Made by a program: the position numbers and the translations under genes
Origin: Ursus arctos
Taxonomy: Eukaryota > Chordata > Mammalia > Carnivora > Ursidae
Direction: 5' to 3'
DNA length: 64,000 nt
Assembly: GCF_023065955.2 (NCBI RefSeq)
Contig: NW_026622863.1
Coordinates: 40,282,177 to 40,346,176, forward strand
The notes under the pieces: generated by a model
The model's input: the letters and a program-made list of their open reading frames with translations, nothing else
Databases searched by the model: none
Told to the model about the DNA's origin: nothing
Part shown: piece after piece, positions 12,001 to 23,118 of the stretch
Position numbering within the stretch: position 1 is the stretch's first letter
How the letters are laid out: each line of letters opens with the position of its first letter

Positions 12001-15000
12001 CTGCTTGGGATTCTCTCTCCCTCTGCCCCTCCCACCTGTGCGCACACTCTCTAAAATAAATAGATCTTCTAAAAAAAAAGTTCAAGCAGGTCATCCCTTT
12101 TGTTAATGCATTTGTTATACAAAGTATGATGCATTTAATTCTTTTTAAGCTTTCTTAGAGTTGGTTATGGTTATGTCCCCTTCAGACTGCAATAGTCAGT
12201 CTGATTAGACTTAGACGTTCCCATACCTCTTTGGCCACTTTGGCAGCTCATCTCTTTGGGCTTCCATTTTAGTTGATTCTCCACATCCCTAATTTTGTCA
12301 GTGTACCATTACTTTCAAAATCTGGGGACATTGTTTTCCCCAAATACGTGATTTTTTTTTTCCTTTCTTTCGTTCTTTCCTCTCTCCCTCTCTCTCTCTC
12401 TCTCCTTTCTTCAGGACACTTTGCCACATCCTGATGAGGTTATTCAAATGTCAAGCCTTTACATTAAAACCTAGTGTCCGGATTCTTGACTGTAGTTTTT
12501 TGTAAAGAAATTGTTCGAGATACTAGGTCATGAGTAATTCGAGGCCATGTTTTGGATAGGTAGTAGTCTGTTTTAAAGAATCTAGTTGAATATTTAAGCC
12601 CCATTTTAGCCAGCTGTCTTCATAAGCACACAGAAAGTTTATCCACGACTATACATTCTCCCCCTTGGCCAGCTCTTTCAAATGCTAGGATTTTAAAAAT
12701 GGAAACTGGTCCAAGAATCTCTGTGGCTTAAATCTCTGGCCCTTTTCCTCAAAATACATGTGCTACTGAGGGTGTGAGCATTTATTCAAATATGTTTAGA
12801 GTCCTTCTGTGTCATAGGTATAGTCCTAGATGTTGTAATTCAAAAATGAATAAGGCAGTGGTCCCTGTCTTGAAGTACTTTAGAGCCTGGAAGGAGTGGA
12901 TTTAACACAATCTAAGAAATAACTATAGGAACAGAGTGTATAAGGTAGGAATTAGAGTCTTCTGAAGAGAGGAGAAGGGTCACAGGAGAAAGGACTTCTG
13001 GGCCAGTTCTTGAAGATCGTCAAGGCCCTCCGTGCAGAGAAGGCAACATCTGCACTTGGACAGAAACAGCAGCCTTTACAAACATAAAAGGCTTTTGGAA
13101 TGGCCAGTTGTTTCACTGGAAAGTGGGGTGCTGCGGGGTTGACGGTACAGCTGGAGGGCTTTCTGTGGCATACGGGTGACATGTTTTTGTCGTTCTCTTC
13201 CCCTGTGCCCTGCTCCCACCAGGGTTTATAAGCAGGGAAGTAATATATTACCTTCTAGCATAGTCTGCAGAGGGGGAGTTAAGCATGTGAAAGAGGAAGC
13301 AGGGAGCTATTTAGGGAGAAAAAAATGAAGGTAGTAAGGGATGTTTTCTGAGGCATTAGCAGATAACATAGTTGAGATTTGCAGTCAGAGTTCAGTGGCC
13401 AGGTGAGGAGAAGCAGCATTGTTAGGCTAATACAGGACTGTCACCAGGACTCTGGCTTCAGAGATGATGCTAATTGACCAGTATAGAATGAATGCACAGT
13501 AACTATTTCTCTTTCAAACATGTTGGGTCTGAGGAGTTTGTAGTGAGTGGAGAAGTGAAAGGGCTTGAGGATGGAAGTCTGGGTAGGAACTATCATTCTC
13601 TGAAGGCATTCCAGGTAGGTTAAAAAGTTAAAATAAGAAATCTGTAGGGGCATCCCATCCTTCTGGCTCAGTCAGTAGAGCATGCAACTCTCAATTTCCG
13701 GGTCATGAGTTTGAGCCCCACAATGGTCATAGAGTTTACTTAAAAAAAAAAAAAAAAAAGAAATCTGTAAAAGAATTAGAAACTGTCAGTAGTTTCTGGG
13801 TTTCAGGCTCAAGGAGGGAGCATCCTTTCTGAGCATTTTCCTTATAAGTAACAAATCATAAAAACCAACAAAGATTATTAGATTATATAGAAAAAGCACA
13901 TAAATTTAATGATAACTAGAATTTAAAATACAGTTTACTTGGTATGTGCCAGACACTCCATAGGTCGACAGGTTCTATACAGTCTGCCCTTCATGGAGCA
14001 AATATTCAATAAAGCACAGTCTGTCTTGAAGAGGGGGGTGAAACTGGGAGCAAAGTGAGGAAGCAGTTTTGTGATACTTGTGTTTTTACAGGTCAAGAGA
14101 AAAGAGCATTTGAACATGCAAGAGAGAAAGGATAATTAAGGCAGAAAGACTCAACTAGGGAGTAGGAGGTGGTGACATCACAAGTTTGGTTGGAGGAGTT
14201 GTTCTTCATTGGAATATTTATAATCCATGTAGTAAGGGTTTATTGACTGCTAGTGGGTATTAGGCACTGTGCTGCACGAAGCAGAAATGTTTACATGAAG
14301 CAGAAATAACACGTGGAAGCTAAAACTAGATTGGAATGATTATTTTTGGGAGGTCCCATAGGCTCGTCCTTGAGAAATGTTGAAAAATGAAAAATCCATT
14401 CAAATCAAAGTTTTCTCATTTTCTGAATTATACAGTTTGCTGAAAAGTAGTTTGTTGAAGTTGTCACGGATAACCTCTTTGCAAGTAGAATATATTTTAA
14501 ACAATCTAAAAGTTGTCTTCGACTCCTTCAGGATTCCAGATTAATTTGGTGTGAATGGGAGAATGTTCTCAGAACTACTCACAGTTTGGTTCTTTCTAAG
14601 CGGTTATTTTAGTAGTTGAGTAGTCTTCATTCAGAGCTGAATTTCTAAGTGCCTAATATTTTAGTGGATTGGTAGAGCCACCATTCCAAAATCCACAGAC
14701 AGGGTGACTTAAATAACAAATTTACTTTCTCATAATTCTGGAGGCTGTAGATCGTTAAGATCAAAGTGTCCACAGGTTTGGTTTCTCTTGAGGTCTCCTT
14801 GGCTTCTTACAAGGATTCTGGTTAGGTTGGATTAGGTCCCACCGTAACAGCCTCATTATAACTTAATCACCTCTTTAAAAAGCACTATTTCCAAATACAG
14901 TCATGTTCTGAGATGCTGGGATTAGGGCTCCAACATACGAATTTGAGGGGGCGACACAATTCAGCTTGTAGTAGGGGTTTTATCTTTTTTAAACTAATAT

Positions 15001-18000
15001 GACTGCTCCGTGGAATATATAACTAAAGTATCTAAATTCCTTTCTAATTTCTTAGCTAATAATCACAAAAAGCTATCAGAATTTGGCATTAGAAATGGGA
15101 GCCGGCTTCAAGCAGATGACTTCCTTCAGGACTACACTTTATTGATCAACATCCTTCATAGGTAGGAACTATTAATATTTTTAAGTGTAAGAAATTATTT
15201 GAATATAAAAACTTAAAGTGGAGAAAAGATGTTTTCTTACCATTAAGCCTTACTGTTCATTTGAAACCACACAGTGTATTTGCTTGAGTTGGCTACTAAG
15301 TTCCCTCAGGCTTGACCTACAGAAGAATTTGGGAATTCAAAAACAAGAGAGATAGGCAAAAAATATTTAAGGGTAACTGTCATCCTGTGTCTGATCAGAA
15401 GGATCTAGAAAAGGTAGAAATCCAGGCATTTGAATAGTTAAAATGAGAGGTGAATTCATTTTGATAATTGAACTAAAATAAAAACTTTAATTATTTTAAT
15501 GATTCATTAGAAAAAGGAAGTAATCTTTCTCCCGTTAGACAAATATTTCATTTGTGACCTATAACAGTAACGACGTTTAAAAATTATCCTATAGGGATTT
15601 TTGAATCCTGTATTTTTCTTTTTATTTGATTTAATGTCCTGCTCGTTTTATAAAAAGCATTCTTGTGCTTATATTACAGAATATATGCATATATATAACA
15701 CAGTTAGAATACAGATGGTCCTCCACTTTGGTATGGTTAGCTGTTGAATGGTGCATTTTTGTGTATGCTCCCATTGATACACCTAAACTACACCCTGACT
15801 TTCGACTTGGTACCATCTAACAAATGTGAAAGGGGTTGCCGTCTGCATCTAGTTGTTTTGCCAATATTGCCATCTCTATGAACTTCAAGCTTGTGTAGTT
15901 GTTTGGAGATTATCACATTTTATGTACTTGGTTTATGAAAAGCATAAAATGACAGGAAAGACTGAGTTTACTAGTAATTAGTACAAGTTTCACAAAGCTA
16001 GACAGTTGAGTCAAAGATAGATGGTGCGAGGGAGTGATCTCTAGCCTCAGACACCATTGGATGCCAGTGGTGTGTTTGTGTTCAATAATACAAGAAAAAA
16101 CAGCAGAAGGACATGTACAATAAAATGGAAATATATCAGATGGTGTCTAAAGAGGAGGCATAATTAGGGTTTTTTTATCATATTTTTTAGCTCTCTGGGA
16201 ACAGAACCCCCCCTTATAACATGTAAGTCTTTTGCTTGACTTTCATGCATTAAACTTTCATACATGTTTTTGGGAACTCGTTACAGAAGCAGGGTGCTGC
16301 CAGTAAAGATGGGGGGAAACCCAGAGTCCATGTAACCCCCCATGCCTAAAACACCAAATGGCTCTGGTCAAGAGCGGAGAAGAGTGTGTAGAATCTTCAA
16401 ACATGGTAGCTGAAGAAATAATACGTAAGAGCTTTATCGGGCCACAGAGTTTTGAACTCCATTTTCTGCTCTAGCAGTAAAAGTCGTGTAATATTTTTTA
16501 AAGACCTTTTCCTTGATTTGAAGGGGCAGTGGTATTGACCATTTGAATTATCACAAAAATTTGTTATGTGCAGTCTTAATTTTATTAGTTCTTTGAAAAT
16601 CAGGATCTATTTGGTGTGTACATAGTACATGCATTTAGAGCTTTGAGGAGCAGTGTCTCTGGTGTGCCTTTGCTGTTATATAAGTAGTCATGGTGGTCCA
16701 GTTTTACAGTGTGTTGTTCTTTTACAGTGAGGACCTAGGGAAGGATGTTGAATTTGAAGTTGTTGGTGATGCCCCAGAAAAAGTGGGGCCCAAACAAGCT
16801 GAAGATGCTGCCAAAAGCATAACCAATGGCAGTGATGATGGAGCTCAGCCTTCCACATCCACTGGTGAGTCATGGCCCCAGCCAGCCAGCACTTTGTTAA
16901 TTACCCACCCAGCAAGCCATTACATGGAAACAAACTGTGATTATTTTATGAATTTGACCATAAAACAGAAACCTATAGGACTATTAGAGGTGTGTATTGA
17001 TTTGGCATTGATTGTTTTAATGGAGCTCTGAATATATGCACCATGACGATGACATTTAAGACTAGGGGAAATTCTTACGGAAAATAGGAACTGTTCTTTT
17101 TTGTTAGTGGGTTTTTAAAACTGGAAATGTCAATGAATTTACTAGTTATGAAAACACTTCATTCTTTGTAGCAGTAGTTTTGGATTTTGGGTGCCTGTTT
17201 TATTTAGGGGAAACAAATTCAATGCATCTATTTTGAGTGAGCAGATGCTGTAAGTATAGGATTTTAGCATTTCACAGTTTTCTCAGAACCCTTATGACTT
17301 TGGTAAAGTGCATCAGAGGCTCTGTTTCCCTGGGTTTTCAGTGCTAGTGCTTGATGCTTTACTGTGTGCTAAGTTTTGGATGTTTCCTCCCTACCCACAT
17401 CCCATAACGGCTCCCCTCCCTGCATTTTTTACTCAGGAAACTGAAAGTTACCAACTGTTTTTACTTCCTTGTTTCCGTTTCTTTAACCCTGTGTCTTTGG
17501 TGTTCTTTGGAATATGGTTGTTCTTGGTTCTCTCTGAGATTTTTAAAGACTAGCTAGTGTGGTCCACCTATGAGCCATGGGTTCATGACCTTTTTTCCCC
17601 CTCCAAAAATAGAAAAGTCTTATTCTTCTGTGAGGAAGGGACTATGGTAGTTTTTCAAAAACCATAATTTGAAATGTGCATTGATTGATCCCTTACTGTG
17701 GGTCAGTTTGGGAGACTGTAGCAATGAGTTAGATAGGTAGGTACTCTGTCTTTGCTTTGGTGGGGGTGGAGGGTGGCTTGGGGGTGATACATGAACCCAG
17801 CTGTGGTGTAAGGTTAAGAGCCTGCACGGTAGAGCCCACTGTGGTTTTGAATCCTGGCCTTATTTGCTGTTGTGTGACCTTGGGCAAGTCAATCTCTGTA
17901 CATCAGTTTCCTTTTCTGGAAAACGGATAATAATGTTATCTTCTTTATAGGGTTGTTGTGATGATTAAATGAGTTGTTATATGCAAAGTGCTCAGAACAG

Positions 18001-18550
18001 TTCCTGGCACATTGTAAGTGCTATGTATATGTTGTTGTTGTTGTTTTATTATTACCACCACTACCAGTATTAGGATATGCACCCTCCCCTTTTCTGTTGG
18101 AGAAATAGAAACGAGGAGCTATAATAATTTGAGTTCTATATGCTTGTTACAATTTTTTGTTTAGATTAGAAAATCGGTGCTGTTACAGAAAACATTAAAA
18201 ACAGTACAGAAACGTGTAATGTTTAAAGTGAAAGTTCCCTAAGGGTAGCCTACCATTCTTAAGTTTGGTATATATTAGAAATGCCAGCTTTTCACTTTCA
18301 TAAAATATTAGTGAATCACTAGTAACTCCCACACTTTTAACCATTTTTTCCTTTTTTTCTGAAATAAGCACAAGAGCAAGATGATGTGCTCATAGTTGAT
18401 TCAGATGAAGAAGGTCCTTCAAATAATGCTGACATCAGTGAAGAAGAGAGAAGTCGCAAGAGGAAATTAGATGAGAAAGAGAATATCAGTGCAAAGAGGT
18501 CCCGCACAGAACAGACAGAAGAGCTTGATGATGTTATAGCATTAGATTGA
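2980..18550 (+). CDS. UBA2: UBA2 (SAE2), SUMO-activating enzyme subunit 2, 3' part (nine coding exons)
   Basis: The catalytic subunit of the nuclear SAE1-UBA2 E1, which adenylates SUMO, forms a thioester with it and passes it to UBC9. Coding exons are 2980-3079, 4087-4253, 5998-6091, 6179-6291, 9763-9918, 11290-11386, 15056-15161, 16728-16864 and 18369-18550. They total 1152 nt and join in frame to a TGA, giving 383 residues. Against the 640-residue human protein this is residues 258-640. That numbering puts the CxxC in exon 9763-9918 at Cys441/Cys444, the known zinc ligands. The ubiquitin-fold domain (about 445-550) follows, then an acidic tail with a SIM-like VLIVDSDEE and a basic RKRK/AKR nuclear-localisation stretch, ending DDVIALD. 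The adenylation core and catalytic Cys173 lie upstream of the window. All introns are GT-AG. Identification is by recognised protein sequence; exon numbering (9-17 of 17) is inferred. Confidence 0.97.
3098..3200 (+). mobile_element. Short diverged SINEC, just after a UBA2 exon
   Basis: Diverged head (GGGTGCCTGGCTGACTTTGT) and GAGTTCAAGCCCCA B-box-like block in the intron, starting 18 bp after the donor at 3080. Flanked by ATACATTTTA repeats. Confidence 0.75.
3410..3640 (-). mobile_element. Probable ancient L1 fragment
   Basis: TTACATAAATGGAATCATAC and following text resemble the antisense of an old L1 3' region. Diverged; the boundaries are guesses. Confidence 0.35.
3825..3935 (-). repeat. 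Possible MIR/L2 relic
   Basis: CCACTTACTGGTTGCTAACTG...GGGCATAATGCTTCCCATTT resembles the antisense core of MIR. Highly diverged. Confidence 0.35.
4087..4253 (+). CDS. UBA2: UBA2 coding exon (residues 291-346)
   Basis: The acceptor CCTTAG is followed by GEETNASDQQNEPQLGLKDQ and the exon runs to AELIWDK before GTTCGT. This is the linker and helical part before the conserved DDPSAMDFV block. Confidence 0.95.
4254..5997 (+). other. UBA2 intron, no gene seen
   Basis: AT-rich intron without SINEC insertions. The only structure noted is a MIR-like relic near 5190-5350. Confidence 0.7.
5190..5350 (-). repeat. MIR relic
   Basis: Pattern TTAATCCTCATCACAACCTT, followed by an eroded slope to GCCAGCCAGCAAGTATATAG, matches the antisense of a MIR SINE. 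Confidence 0.5.
5998..6091 (+). CDS. UBA2: UBA2 coding exon (residues 347-378)
   Basis: Encodes DDPSAMDFVTSAANLRMHIF through SRFDIK, then a split Ser codon, with a consensus donor GTAAGT. Part of the E1 adenylation fold contacting SUMO. It is separated from the next exon by only an 87-bp intron. Confidence 0.96.
6179..6291 (+). CDS. UBA2: UBA2 coding exon (residues 378-415)
   Basis: After TTTTTCAG it encodes SMAGNIIPAIATTNAVIAGL and continues to KIDQCRT, then GTGAGT. The PAIATTNA motif is the highly conserved crossover-loop region of ubiquitin-like E1 enzymes. Confidence 0.97.
6326..6430 (-). mobile_element. Short inverted SINEC
   Basis: T-run, AGTAAGCTCTGTGCTC, GGGGCTTGAACTCTCGACCC and CTGAGCCAGCCAGGCGCCCC, the short older class of carnivore SINE. 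It lies 35 bp after the UBA2 donor at 6292. Confidence 0.82.
6640..6960. repeat. Probable ancient interspersed repeat
   Basis: T-rich text with TTCTCTATGGTTTTTAAATT and GATAATGTCAATGTCTGAAC resembles old L1-related sequence. Family and limits are uncertain. Confidence 0.3.
7001..7187 (-). mobile_element. SINEC element
   Basis: Inverted SINE from a poly(T) to GCCTAGGCACCCCT. Duplication GTGTCTGGTAATT / ATGTCTGGTCATT on the two sides. Confidence 0.9.
7771..7981 (+). mobile_element. SINEC element with internal poly(C)
   Basis: Forward SINE starting GGGGCGCCTGGGTGGCTCAG, with a C run at about 7920-7934. Flanked by AAAACTACCTCCTCTGC on both sides, an almost perfect target duplication, so it is a recent insertion. 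Confidence 0.93.
8056..8190 (+). mobile_element. Short older SINEC
   Basis: Head GGGACACCTGTGGGTGGCTC, GAGTTCAAACCCCACATTGG and a short AAAAAACAAAAA tail. Confidence 0.78.
8317..8500 (+). mobile_element. SINEC element
   Basis: Forward SINE with a GGGCTACCTGGGTGGCTCAG head. Flanks AAACTTCATTTTTT and AAACTTCATATTTT form the target duplication. Confidence 0.88.
9763..9918 (+). CDS. UBA2: UBA2 coding exon (residues 416-467)
   Basis: Encodes IFLNKQPNPRKKLLVPCALD, the zinc-ligand pair CYVC (Cys441, Cys444 by position) and VTVLTLQDK, followed by GTAAGT. The zinc ligands partner with a CxxC in an upstream exon outside the window. The ubiquitin-fold domain starts here. Confidence 0.97.
9919..11289 (+). 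other. UBA2 intron, nothing recognised
   Basis: 1.37 kb of intron without an evident repeat family or gene. A C-rich run at about 10688-10698 is the only local oddity. Confidence 0.6.
11290..11386 (+). CDS. UBA2: UBA2 coding exon (residues 468-500)
   Basis: Encodes IVKEKFAMVAPDVQIEDGKG and ILISSEEGETE, then a split Ala codon. This is the ubiquitin-fold domain that recruits the E2 enzyme UBC9. Confidence 0.95.
11893..12079 (+). mobile_element. SINEC element
   Basis: Forward SINE with a damaged head (GGCATTTTGGTGGTACAGTT). AAAGTTCAAGCAGGTC occurs on both sides as the target duplication. Confidence 0.88.
12355..12412 (+). repeat. Pyrimidine microsatellite
   Basis: T-run grading into TTTC and TC repeats within a UBA2 intron. 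Confidence 0.75.
12775..12905. repeat. Probable L2/MIR relic
   Basis: GAGCATTTATTCAAATATGT through AAAAATGAATAAGGCAGTGG and TCCCTGTCTTGAAGTAC resembles an old mammalian-wide repeat core. Confidence 0.4.
13647..13759 (+). mobile_element. Short older SINEC
   Basis: Head GGGGCATCCCATCCTTCTGG, GAGTTTGAGCCCCACAATGG and an A18 tail. AAGAAATCTGTA flanks both ends. Confidence 0.85.
14655..14977 (-). mobile_element. Old MaLR-type LTR (MLT1-like), solitary
   Basis: Antisense text with TAACTTAATCACCTCTTTAA, ATTTCCAAATACAGTCATGT, TTCTGAGATGCTGGGATTAG and CGACACAATTCAGC is characteristic of MLT1 LTRs of the ancient ERVL-MaLR group. No internal retroviral genes accompany it. Confidence 0.75.
15056..15161 (+). 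CDS. UBA2: UBA2 coding exon (residues 500-535)
   Basis: After CTTAG it encodes NNHKKLSEFGIRNGSRLQAD and FLQDYTLLINILHS, then GTAGGA. Second half of the ubiquitin-fold domain. Confidence 0.95.
15162..16727 (+). other. UBA2 intron, nothing recognised
   Basis: About 1.5 kb of AT-rich intron with no SINEC and no supported gene. Confidence 0.55.
16728..16864 (+). CDS. UBA2: UBA2 coding exon (residues 535-581)
   Basis: After TTTACAG it encodes EDLGKDVEFEVVGDAPEKVG and on to DDGAQPSTST, with donor GTGAGT. It starts the flexible acidic C-terminal tail. Confidence 0.95.
17797..18050 (+). mobile_element. MIR SINE, nearly full length
   Basis: GTAAGGTTAAGAGCCTGCAC, GTGTGACCTTGGGCAAGTCA, CATCAGTTTCC, AGGGTTGTTGTGATGATTAA and CAGTTCCTGGCACATTGTAA follow the MIR consensus in order. 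The MIR core is well preserved for its age. Confidence 0.85.
18369..18550 (+). CDS. UBA2: UBA2 last coding exon (residues 581-640 and stop)
   Basis: Encodes AQEQDDVLIVDSDEEGPSNN, a KR-rich segment (RSRKRKLDEKENISAKR) and the terminus ELDDVIALD, then TGA at 18548-18550. The hydrophobic VLIV followed by acidic residues fits a SUMO-interacting motif, and the basic cluster fits a nuclear-localisation signal. Confidence 0.96.
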
Positions 18551-19400
18551 ACAGAAATGCCTCTAAGCAGAACCCTCTTACTGCAGTAGGTCATCTGGGC
18601 AGAACCAGGTTATTTGTTATGTTCTTTGTTCCAAAGGGAAAAAATTGACACCAGTGACTTGAAGATGATTCTGCTCCCTTTGAAAGCATTCATTTTGCTA
18701 GAACAATTAGTAACATTGCGGTATGCTGTATTGAAAGTAGGAATATAGTTTTTAAAGCCCTTTGAACAAAGTGTGTGCATAACCAGTCATGAGATGAAAC
18801 AACACAGTGCATGTTGCCTTTTTAATGTAAATACCCTTAGGTATCATTTAACAGTTTTAAAATATTGTGGTTTAGTAAAGTTGATAACTGGTTATAAATA
18901 TTATGCCTTTATTTTTGGTTAGAAGAAGAATTATTTTTAGCCTAGATCTAACCATTTTCATACTCTTAACTGACTGAAATAGATTCAAAGAAGTATCAAG
19001 TGCTATGCATTGAAACGTGTTTTTAAATGTTAACTGGCACTATGTATATTAATGTAAAACAATGTTAATTTACTCAAGTTTTCAGCTTGTACTGCCTGGT
19101 ATGTCTGTGTAAGAAGCCAATTTTTGTGTATTGTTACAGTTTCAAGTTATTTATATTTGATGTTTTGTAGAACTCAGATGCGACTATACTGTACTTACGG
19201 ACCAAATAAATGGCATCTGCATACTTGTTACACAGGCCTGCATAGTCCCAGTTTCTGCTGCCTTACTGGGTGTATGTATTACTGCAGGCATGCGAAATCC
19301 TTCCCTTCTCAAGAGTTAACTCAAAATGAATGTGAAGGTTAAATGATCTCCACTGTTTGCCATAGATAAGTACTTTCTAAAATAAAACTTTTAATGGCAA
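18551..19400 (+). other. UBA2: UBA2 3' untranslated region
   Basis: AT-rich, repeat-free sequence following the UBA2 stop codon. A canonical AATAAA lies at 19381-19386 and a possible proximal one at 19205-19210. The end near 19,400 is inferred from the distal signal. Confidence 0.7.
19381..19386 (+). terminator. UBA2: Polyadenylation signal of UBA2
   Basis: Canonical AATAAA about 830 nt downstream of the stop codon, followed by T-rich sequence. A second AATAAA at 19205-19210 could serve a shorter transcript. Confidence 0.65.
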
Positions 19401-22321
19401 TGTTACTTTTTAAGTTTGGATTGTAAACAGCTGACCTTCTGTTGAGAACATGAAGTGATCTTTGCCCAGCCCCAGGAACTTAGAACCTTGGATTTGAGAT
19501 TCCAGAGCAGGGAGAGTCTTTATTCTGCAGTCTTCTCTGAGTTGCCCCTCCCCACCCCTACCCCCAATTCGTCAGAGTCCCTTCTTGAGCATACTGTTGA
19601 GGGCCCAACTCCAGCCTACAGATGTGGGCAGACCAGCCCTGGATGGATCAGCACTCATGTCTCCGCCTTGGACTGCAGAGGGCCTTGGCCCTTAGGGTAC
19701 CCTCCTCACACAGACGTGCCTTGAGTTTTCAGACAACAGAAGCCCCCGAAGCTGTTTCCCCCCCCCCCCCCATTCTATACCTCACCCTTTGGTGGTTTTG
19801 GCTACAGTCAATTAAATTTCAAATTGTTAACTCCTTATTTTGTTCCACTTTGTATAATTCTTACTCTGCCATATGGCTTATTAACTCTTGCTCCTTGTTT
19901 TGTATCATTTGTAAATTCAGCGTGTAATCAAAGCCTTCAGCAAAATCATGTTGAACAAGACTCAGCCCTCAGGAGCATACCGCTTGATGCCTGCAGGATG
20001 GACTGACTGCCAGCCTTCAGTACCGCACTGAGCAAGCTGAATCCCCACCTGCAACTTTAGGAGCCTGTGAGGTTCACTTTGCCTTTAGATTTTTAGATGT
20101 TCCATTTTCTCCAGAAAAAAAATCTCAAAATTACAAAACGGTGTAAAATAATGAAATATTCTGGAATTCCATCTCTCAGAAATGTGTCAGTTAACTAACT
20201 GGCTGGTCACTGGTGATCAGGTTCAGTTTTGAAATTCCATTCCTAAAACCTTACCCTGCCCTTTTAGACTCAATTGTCAATGTGTTTCCAGCATTTTGTA
20301 TATTTCTTTTATTTTTTCCCATTTATACGTACATGGCAGTAAGTGCCAGTTTGATCTGCAGAGATAGGTTTCTCTTTTGGCAGAGCAGTGGTTTTTATCT
20401 CTGCAACAATTCTATTAACTACCTTTTCCAGCAGGTTCTGTCCATTTTCTACCTGTTTTTGTAAAATCAGGGTTTATCAGCAAGGCAGGTCCAACACATG
20501 GGTCTTGCCCAAGTAGACTAAGCAGATCCAAGCTGCCTGCACGCCCCTGGAGCATGGATACACTTTAGATGTGGCCTGGTATTCGTGGTTTTCCCGTGCG
20601 AGTTGTCTTTTCAGTTGGGGGGCGAGACGCAGAGCTTGTCGGGGGGCCTTTCCCCAGCAGCTCTACCCTGAAATACAGTCTGACAAACCATCTTCCAGCC
20701 TTAATGGGAACAGTCTGCTGACTCAAGTTTACCTATCTAGTCTGTTGCCCCGAAGATGAGTCTGCATACTTGGCATGTACGAGAGGATTCAGTGTTTTAA
20801 TACAGAGCCTGACCCCTTACGTAATCAATCAGGCAGACATCAGTGGATGCCAGAACCTTCAGTAAAAGGCTGTTGAACAGAATCTTTACAGTGCTCAAAT
20901 GTTGCTGTACAGATAACTCGGAGAAGAAGAAAAAAATCAACCTTTGATAATGCACTGATCTGTCACCACTGTAAGCACGTACTCAAACCTGGCATCAGGG
21001 ACAACTTGCCGTGTGCTTCCCAACGGGATGATAGGAAGACTATGACAGCACTGAGAAAAAACACGTTAACCTGAACCTGATGCAGCAGTTAGACCCAGCT
21101 TCCAGCTGACTGGAAAGAGGGGGGGTAGAGGAAGAAGCCAAGCAACATTAGGAGGAAACAGACAAGTACGGAATGTGGGACGTTCTCGAACTCAAGTGCA
21201 AAATACGTGACTTTAGTGATTCTTGCGATAATTGGAAATGGGATAAAGCGATAATGGAAGTATTTTCTTAGGTATGATAATATCCTTGTATTTACTTAGG
21301 CCAATGTCCTTATTCTTCGAATATTAGGGATGAAGCTTCATAACACGATTTTTAAATGGCTCAGCAAAAAATACAGGAAGAAAAAGACAACATTCATTGA
21401 ATCTAGGTGGACCCTGTATGTTGTTCATTGTACTATCAAACTTTTCTCTGAAAACTTTCGTAATAAAAGTGGAGATATATATATATAGTCTGTATTTTCC
21501 TTCTGTGCCTATGTGACTTTCAAGTTTTGTAATATATCCTATGATTTAAATCAGAAAGGCAATAAAGATTATTAAAAATACAAGTTGGCATGAAAAAGTG
21601 TTGCAGTGATTCCTGGGTCCAACATTGATGAAGTCCACTTTGTTCATCTTTGTTGCTAGGATGTGACTTAGGAAGAATTCTCTTTCATTTGAGCCTCCAG
21701 AGAAATAAGGAGAGAGCCAAGTTGCTCCCAGTAGATTAATGGTTCACTTAGAAGTTCCAGAAAACATTTGGTTCATAATAGATGTTTCTCTTCCTGGAAA
21801 TTGCCCATGGGTGGCACACATGTCTGAGTGGACTTGCTCTGTGGCCAAGGAACATTGGCAAATTTAAGCTTCCTACTAGCCTTTTGTAATGTACAGAAGA
21901 TAGAAACTTAGTAAGTAAAAGAAACCCAAAGAAGTCAGGGAAGAAAAAATGATGACAGATGTTTCTAGTCACTGTGACTTGGGGAGGGGGTAAAGGCCTC
22001 CTGGAATCTCTATTTGACCGTTTGCAGGAGGATATATTTAGAGAAGTATTTTTATAGACCCTTTCATACTGGGAATATGTTATTTGCATTCTGCACACAG
22101 GGAACTTTTTCCCCTTGCATCTAATTTAAAATAAATTCCAGCCAAAAGTTTATTTGAGAAATTTTTGAACTGTTCGCAATAAAAAGATCATCTGAGTTGA
22201 ACTACAAGACTAAGATGCTCTGCAGTTGGACTATATACCGAAGATATGTTTTATTGGAAAATAACATTTTGAGGGTTTTGCTACATGTCTCTGATTCAGT
22301 TTTAAGGATTTTAAATCTTTG
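19401..22321 (+). other. UBA2-WTIP intergenic region, first part; no gene
   Basis: No supported coding sequence. It contains C- and T-rich patches and one probable ancient repeat 3' end (20,950-21,490). Confidence 0.6.
20950..21490 (+). repeat. Possible ancient interspersed element, 3' end
   Basis: Text such as TGATAATATCCTTGTATTTA, ATGGCTCAGCAAAAAATACA, GAATCTAGGTGGACCCTGTA and TTTTCGTAATAAAAG-like wording recurs in mammalian repeats. The family was not assigned; an AT dinucleotide run follows. Confidence 0.35.
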
Positions 22322-22505
22322 TGGGCACCTGGGTGGCTCATTCAGTTAAGCGTCTGCTTTCAGCTCAGGTCGTGATTTCAGGGTCCTGGGATCAAGCTCC
22401 ATATCCGGCTCCCTGCTCAGCGGGGAGTCTGCTTCTCCCTCTTCCCCTCCCCCCCTACTCATTCTCTCTCTCTTTCTCTCTCAAATAACTAAAATTTTTA
22501 AAAAA
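22322..22505 (+). mobile_element. SINEC element
   Basis: Forward SINE, head GGGCACCTGGGTGGCTCATT, ending in TCAAATAACTAAAATTTTTA. Confidence 0.88.
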
Positions 22506-22610
22506 TCTGCAACAAGTGATGACTTACACAGGGAAAGACTGAGAAAAATTTTACTAGAATGTACAAATGTTCCAAGAAAGTCCTCAGGCTTTTTCTTTAG
22601 AAATCTACCA

Positions 22611-22799
22611 GGGCACCTGGGTGGCTCAGATGGTTGAGCATCTGCCTTCGGCTCAGGAAATGATCTCCAGGTCATGGGATTGAGCCCCATGTCGGGCTCC
22701 CAGCTCAGCAGGGCGTCTGCTCCCTCTCCCTCGAGCTCTCCCCCTGCTTGTGCTCTGTCTCTCCCTCTCAAATGAATAAATAAAGTCTTAAAAAAAAAA
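22611..22799 (+). mobile_element. SINEC element
   Basis: Forward SINE, head GGGCACCTGGGTGGCTCAGA, ending in AATGAATAAATAAAGTC and an A10 tail. Confidence 0.9.
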
Positions 22800-22923
22800 T
22801 CCAACAATTCTCATTGTTTCTCAGGTCAATCTCAGAAGAATGTAGGCATTGTGCACACTGCTGTTCACGTGTTCTATAAACGTGTATTGCATCCCTACTC
22901 TGCACTATGCTGCTAATACTTTG

Positions 22924-23118
22924 TTTTTTTTTAAAGATTTTATTTACTTATTTGACACAGAGACAGCCAGCGAGAGAGGGAACACAAGCAGGGGGAGTGG
23001 GAGAGGAAGAAGCAGGCTCCTAGCAGAGGGGCCTGATGTGGGGCTCGATCCCAGAACACCGGGATCTCGCCCTGAGCCGAAGGCAGATGCTTAACGACTT
23101 ACCCACCCAGGTCACCCA
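22924..23118 (-). mobile_element. SINEC element (long arctoid-type body)
   Basis: Inverted SINE with GACACAGAGACAGCCAGCGA and AGAGGGAACACAAGCAGGGG. ATGCTGCTAATACTT is duplicated on both sides. Confidence 0.92.
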
